Shown here piece after piece: positions 60,579 through 64,000 of a stretch of DNA of 64,000 nt. Origin of the DNA: Microbotryomycetes sp. JL201 (Eukaryota; Basidiomycota; Microbotryomycetes); the NCBI GenBank assembly GCA_033819885.1, contig JAQYUZ010000007.1, forward strand, positions 1-64,000, in the 5' to 3' direction. Position numbers and translations under genes: made by a program. Below the pieces are notes generated by a model, which saw only the letters and a program-made list of their open reading frames with translations, did no database searches and was not told where the DNA came from. Each line of letters begins with the position of its first letter. Within the stretch, counting starts at the first letter, position 1.

Positions 60579-60756
60579 AGTTTGCTTGTCACCGGCTTGC
60601 ACTGGCCCCCCCCCCCCTTTCCCCAAACTTGTACAAGTGGCGGACACATAACCCATACACGTGATCATATATACATAGAGACAATACTCGTGCAACTCAT
60701 ACGGGAACACCCTAGACTCGACCGTGAATTCAAGAAACGATAGAATGGCTTTCGTT

Positions 60757-61900
60757 TCAAGGCTTGGAGGCGCTGACGAGGTAGAAGGCCAAGAGAGGTC
60801 GAGACGGGTTGGAATACCATTCAACGACACGAGTGTAGCGCTGCAATCTTGACCAAGCGGCTGCGTCTGAAGGCCTCGCACACGAGTTGCTTCGCCTGTT
60901 GACATGTTCGACAAAGCCAGGGTAGACTCGATCGCTAATGTCGACGAGGTGGATATTTGTCCAGCCTTGTTGATGCAATTGGGCAAGATACGTGTCTTTG
61001 GTGACGATATTTCTCCACGGAACTCGACCGAGCAGAAGCACGAGGCGGAGACAAGAACGTTCGAAAATAGACATTTCGCAAGCTCGCCGCTTGAGAACGA
61101 GGTCCGTCATGGCCAGACGGCCTCTCGATTTGAGTATCCGATGCGCTTGTGCTTGCATCTCGAGACGGAAGCGAAAGCTTCGTACCGCAAACAAGGATTC
61201 GTACGCATGAGAGCCGGAAAATGCACGTTCTCCACGGAACCCATTGACTCACTGATATGCGCAATCAACAGCAAGCACTGCCTCGTATGATTCAGAGGGT
61301 GTTTCTTTTATGGTGGCGACTGCGTCTCCGGCGATGCACGTGACTTGCTCGAGCGAGTGCTTTCCTGTCATGAGCAAAGACAGATATCAGCATGGATTGT
61401 GCTTGGACGGTCTGAAGATTGTTGATGACCTACTAGCATAATCAGCATGTGCTCGACTTTCAGTCACCTGAACCAGCCGATCGATGCCTCTGCGAGCAAG
61501 TATTCCGGCACCTTGACCGTAGCCGGAGCCTAGTTCCTGTCAAGCGACAGTTGAAATTGGCTGCCCGTTCTGAAAAGTGCAGCATTCCTTGCAGCGCACC
61601 AGCACGGCAACCCGTTCGAGCGGTCCGAGCGCATCCGCGACCATCGTGAACAGCCGCTCGGCAGCCAGAGCAAACGTGTCTCTGGCGCACAACATCAGCC
61701 TCTCGCAATTGATAGAGAAGACCTGCAACAAAAGTGCAGACCTACTGCGGTTCGCTCCAAAAGCCCATGTTGAACCACCGCGTTGATCGGTCGCCGTCTG
61801 CATTGAGTACAGCGACTTCATCTCCTTCGTACATATGCTTCGACATGCGGTAGATCAAGACGCCTGCGAGCGCGACCACGACCACCAGACATCGCAGCAT
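60757..61900 (-). CDS. Membrane-anchored SAM-dependent methyltransferase
   Basis: Class I methyltransferase. The N-terminal exon starts MLRCLVVVVALAGVLIYRM, a signal anchor for the ER or similar membrane, then TRWFNMGFWSEPQ, as in the cyclopropane/sterol-type group. Next come an alpha-helical exon (CARDTFALAAERLFTMVADA), the AdoMet motif I VLELGSGYGQGAGILARRG (joined by an intron from GTGCGC to gacag), a motif II/post-I region around VTCIAGDAVA, the motif EAVLAVDCAYHF, and the C-terminal exon with KSRGRLAMTDLVLKR, a common segment in ubiquinone/sterol-type enzymes. About five exons, roughly 290 residues. The acceptor substrate is unknown. Stop TGA at 60757-60759. Confidence 0.75.
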
Positions 61901-61969
61901 GTCGAAACATTTCCACAGTCACGCACGGACCACCTGATCAATGCCAGGCAACGAAAAAATGCCGACGTT

Positions 61970-62025
61970 ATTATTGCTCACCAATTCTGTGGATCTAATT
62001 ATTGCTCACCAATTCTGTGGATCTA
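61970..62025. repeat. Two perfect tandem copies of a 28-bp unit
   Basis: 61970-61997 and 61998-62025 are identical (unit starting attattgctcacc). The second copy contains the stop codon and last codons of the SHE3-like gene on the minus strand, and the first copy lies just past its end. This is a recent local duplication. Confidence 0.9.
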
Positions 62026-63603
62026 ATGCAACCGCTCTACGTAGTTTCATAAAATCCTGCTCTATCGTGGCAACTTTATGTGCATCCCTGCGCGTCTGCG
62101 CGGACAGTTCGGCGTGTGCAGTTGAAGCGGCATACACATCATTCGACATGTCTTCCAATATTGATCTGACCTCGTCTTCTAGCTTGTGCTTGTCTTCGCT
62201 CAGCGTGCGGACTGTGGGCGAAAACCTGATGAGCCAGCATGCCCGGATACCCAAAACAAAGCGCCGCGCAACTGACAGTCGGAGGATAACGAGCTGTACT
62301 TTTGTTCATACTGTGTCAAGTCTTGGCGCAGCCAAGCGACATCCGTCTTGAAGCCTTGGCTCAGTGATCTGGCGGAGGAGAGTTGAGTGCGCGCAAGACG
62401 TGGAACAGGCATATGATTACGCACGCCAGACATTGTGTCACTGCGTCTTGCGCAGCAAGACTTTGGGCTTTGATTGTTTCAGCTTGTTGCGCAGACTCTT
62501 CTAAAGCCTTCATCTTTTGCTTGCTGCCGGTCATTTCTGTGCGCAGACTGTCGAGAGACAATTCTGCTGCCCGGGCACGCGCGAGCAATTCGTTCGTGTT
62601 GCGTTCGCGGCGCTCAAGAGACCGTTTCAAACTTTCAATTTCTTGAAGCAGACGCGTCTTTGTATCTTTGAGCTCATCTGATCCGTCAGGGCAAACCCGG
62701 GCACCTTCAGAACTTGGTACTTTCGAGATAAGAGTGTACCATTCGCGGCTCACCGTTCTGTCTATTCAGAGTCTCGACAGCACGCTGAGACATGCGTAGC
62801 TGATTTCTTGTCGTGTCGAGGGAAGAGCGCAATCTGTAGGCGATCGAGCTCTTATTTGTCATGCCGCTGAGCAGAAATCAAGTTTTCGTTTCGTACGTAC
62901 TGTAGAATGTCCGACTGCAGAGTGGCAATCATCTTGCCCGACGTACTTTGCGACGACGCGGCGGAATTGATCAGTCTGTCTCTGGCGGCGCCCGCGTTGC
63001 CGAAAAACGGATTCTCCGAGCCGACTCGTGCATTGCCGACCGCTCTCGGACGCGGCGAAACGGAGCGAGGACGAGTGTCGGCGTCTCCCAGAACGGCGGT
63101 AGGAGTGGCGTTGTCGTCAAAGGCGAGCGATCGCTTGACGGCAACGCTGTCGCCATTCGTCCAGGGCGATCCGTACTCGGCCACTCGCAGCAATGACCCG
63201 TGTCTGTCTTCAGATGTCCCGCCTTGGCTGCGCGGACTGTCTAGCTCGGGCCCGGCGGACGCCCTGCGCCGTGGCGAGCTCGAGCCGAACGGGGCAAGGT
63301 TAGGTTTGATGCCGAGTTTGAGTTGGCTGGCGGAATATGACGATGGAGTTTCGAATGGGGCAGGGTGTCAGACACACGTCGGGACGCGTTCCAATGTGCA
63401 ATATGAACTAACCACGCCTGCAGCTCGGCTCGACAGAGGCGGAGCTCGTGTCTGGTCCTTGCGAGCTCGTCCCTCCATCTGACGTCGTCCCTCGAGTTTT
63501 GCGAGGGCAGTGACGATGAGAGTGTCCTGGGCGAGAGCGGCACAGCGGCATTGGTGGACGAGGATGACGACAGGCGCCTGCGCTGACCTTGGTCGGTCGT
63601 CAT
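62006..63603 (-). CDS. SHE3-like coiled-coil protein (tentative)
   Basis: Resembles the basidiomycete proteins annotated as SWI5-dependent HO expression protein 3, adaptors between RNA-binding She2-like partners and myosin. Order: Ser/Pro-rich N terminus (MTTDQGQRRRLSSSSSTNAA), a short coil (RTHELRLCRAELQ-like), a second disordered exon (SPRRRASAGPELDSPRSQ), then the conserved coiled coil beginning KMIATLQSDILQ, LRSSLDTTRNQLRMSQRAVE and LKDTKTRLLQEIESLKRSLE, LLARARAAELSLDSLRTEM, and further coils to DFMKLRRAVALDPQNW. About six exons. Start 63603 is preferred because it leaves 239 bp to the divergent gene, and an in-frame ATG at 63783 is possible. The SHE3 name rests on the coiled-coil consensus, which is a weak kind of evidence. 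Confidence 0.6.
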
Positions 63604-63842
63604 GAGCAGCGCAGCACGTGCCTGGCAAGAATGCAGCGCTACGGCGACGGGCGATTTGCGTGCGCGACTGGGAGAGGGAGAGAGAAACGAGGAAGCGTTG
63701 CGTTGCGCGTTGTGCTCCGGCGACAATGTTGCGACGAACGCTCGGGCCAGCTGCTCGAGCGGTCGCGCGGCAGTGCCAGCCATGCTGTATCAAGACTGTG
63801 CCACTCCTTCGATCAACAAATACTTCAAGAACGGCAGCAGCG

Positions 63843-64000
63843 ATGGTCGGCCCCCGCAGCTTTCTTGAGCGCTCGGCCTCGTCCTCATCGCCGCCGCCTC
63901 CGACCAAGCCAGGCCAGGACGATGCTCGCAAACAACGCTCGAGCGTGACCACCGAATCGTTGACAAAGCCCAAGATGCCTGCCCAGCTGCGCGAAAACAT
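63843..64000 (+). CDS. 5' end of an unidentified gene, cut by the window
   Basis: An open frame starts MVGPRSFLERSASSSSPPPP and continues past the end through a Lys/Gln/Ser-rich stretch (SLTKPKMPAQLREN). Its composition is protein-like and its position, divergent from the SHE3-like gene, is right for a start. Only 52 codons are visible and no family can be named. An upstream ATG (63782) in another frame gives MLYQDCATPSINKYF and could be the true start if an intron follows. Confidence 0.4.
   Translation, partial: MVGPRSFLERSASSSSPPPPTKPGQDDARKQRSSVTTESLTKPKMPAQLREN

Noticed and set aside
61560-61640. A possible further GC donor (GCAAGG) in the methyltransferase gene
   Set aside because: A normal GT donor (GTGCGC) with the acceptor gacag gives the motif VLELGSGYGQG, a better fit, so it was not counted among GC-AG introns.
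61941-62351. 136-codon plus-strand frame over the SHE3-like gene
   Set aside because: Antisense shadow of a coiled coil (Ser/Leu/Ala mirror of Asp/Glu/Lys codons), created partly by the 28-bp duplication.
1-64000. tRNA, rRNA, CRISPR or bacterial-type operon
   Set aside because: No cloverleaf B-box context, repeat array or Shine-Dalgarno organisation was seen. Everything points to intron-rich fungal nuclear DNA.

Overview
The window is compact nuclear DNA from a fungus, most likely a basidiomycete. The signs are about 25 genes in 64 kb, roughly five introns per gene (mostly 50-110 nt, often with a CTGAC/CTAAC-like branch site 15-35 nt before the acceptor), and families such as Afi1/DENN, Pep12, DUF1769, LCL2, a Zn2Cys6 regulator and an ACS-type permease. 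Intron density and gene style suggest Pucciniomycotina or a relative, but I cannot fix the species. No tRNA, rRNA, CRISPR or complete transposon was recognised.

Layout. 1-2.2 kb: 3' part of actin-binding protein Abp1 (+). 2.3-6.0 kb: large disordered RING-H2 protein (-). 6.5-9.7 kb: polo-like kinase (+). 9.7-12.5 kb: the one gene-poor stretch, with small palindromes and a broken gag-like retroelement remnant carrying a 68-bp perfect inverted repeat. 12.5-20.3 kb: separase (-). 20.4-23.4 kb: Afi1-like DENN protein (+). 23.4-24.0 kb: small coiled-coil protein (-). 24.6-26.5 kb: ACS-type MFS permease (+). 26.6-29.3 kb: Zn2Cys6 transcription factor (+). 29.4-30.9 kb: Pep12-like syntaxin (-). 31.0-35.0 kb: Sec24 (+). 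35.2-36.3 kb: RNPS1-like SR protein (+). 36.4-38.9 kb: G3BP/Nxt3-like NTF2-RRM protein (+). 39.3-40.1 kb: V-ATPase subunit G (-). 40.4-44.8 kb: symplekin (+). 45.0-47.1 kb: Aip1 (-). 47.2-48.3 kb: mitochondrial ribosomal protein uS5m (-). 48.9-52.6 kb: two-RRM Gbp2-like protein (+). 53.0-54.3 kb: DUF1769 protein (-). 54.3-57.4 kb: splicing factor Clf1 (-). 57.6-60.1 kb: Noc4 (+). 60.2-60.6 kb: secreted LCL2 (+). 60.8-61.9 kb: SAM methyltransferase (-). 62.0-63.6 kb: SHE3-like coiled-coil protein (-). 63.8 kb to the end: start of an unidentified gene (+).

How they fit together. These are core housekeeping genes rather than an operon or island. Loose themes are cortical actin (Abp1, Aip1), anaphase control (polo kinase, separase), membrane traffic (Afi1, Pep12, Sec24, V-ATPase G) and RNA processing (RNPS1, G3BP, symplekin, Clf1, RRM protein). 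Many genes sit in divergent pairs sharing 100-450 bp.

The most unusual signal is in gene structure. I reconstruct at least nine GC-AG introns (donor GCAAGT or GCGAGT), each required by reading frame and protein conservation. Two of them, in pep12 and the V-ATPase G gene, begin directly after the start codon (ATG|GCAAGT), and two micro-exons (13 and 15 nt) are needed for conserved protein ends. All exon models are from reading by eye and carry an uncertainty of a few bases where I say so.
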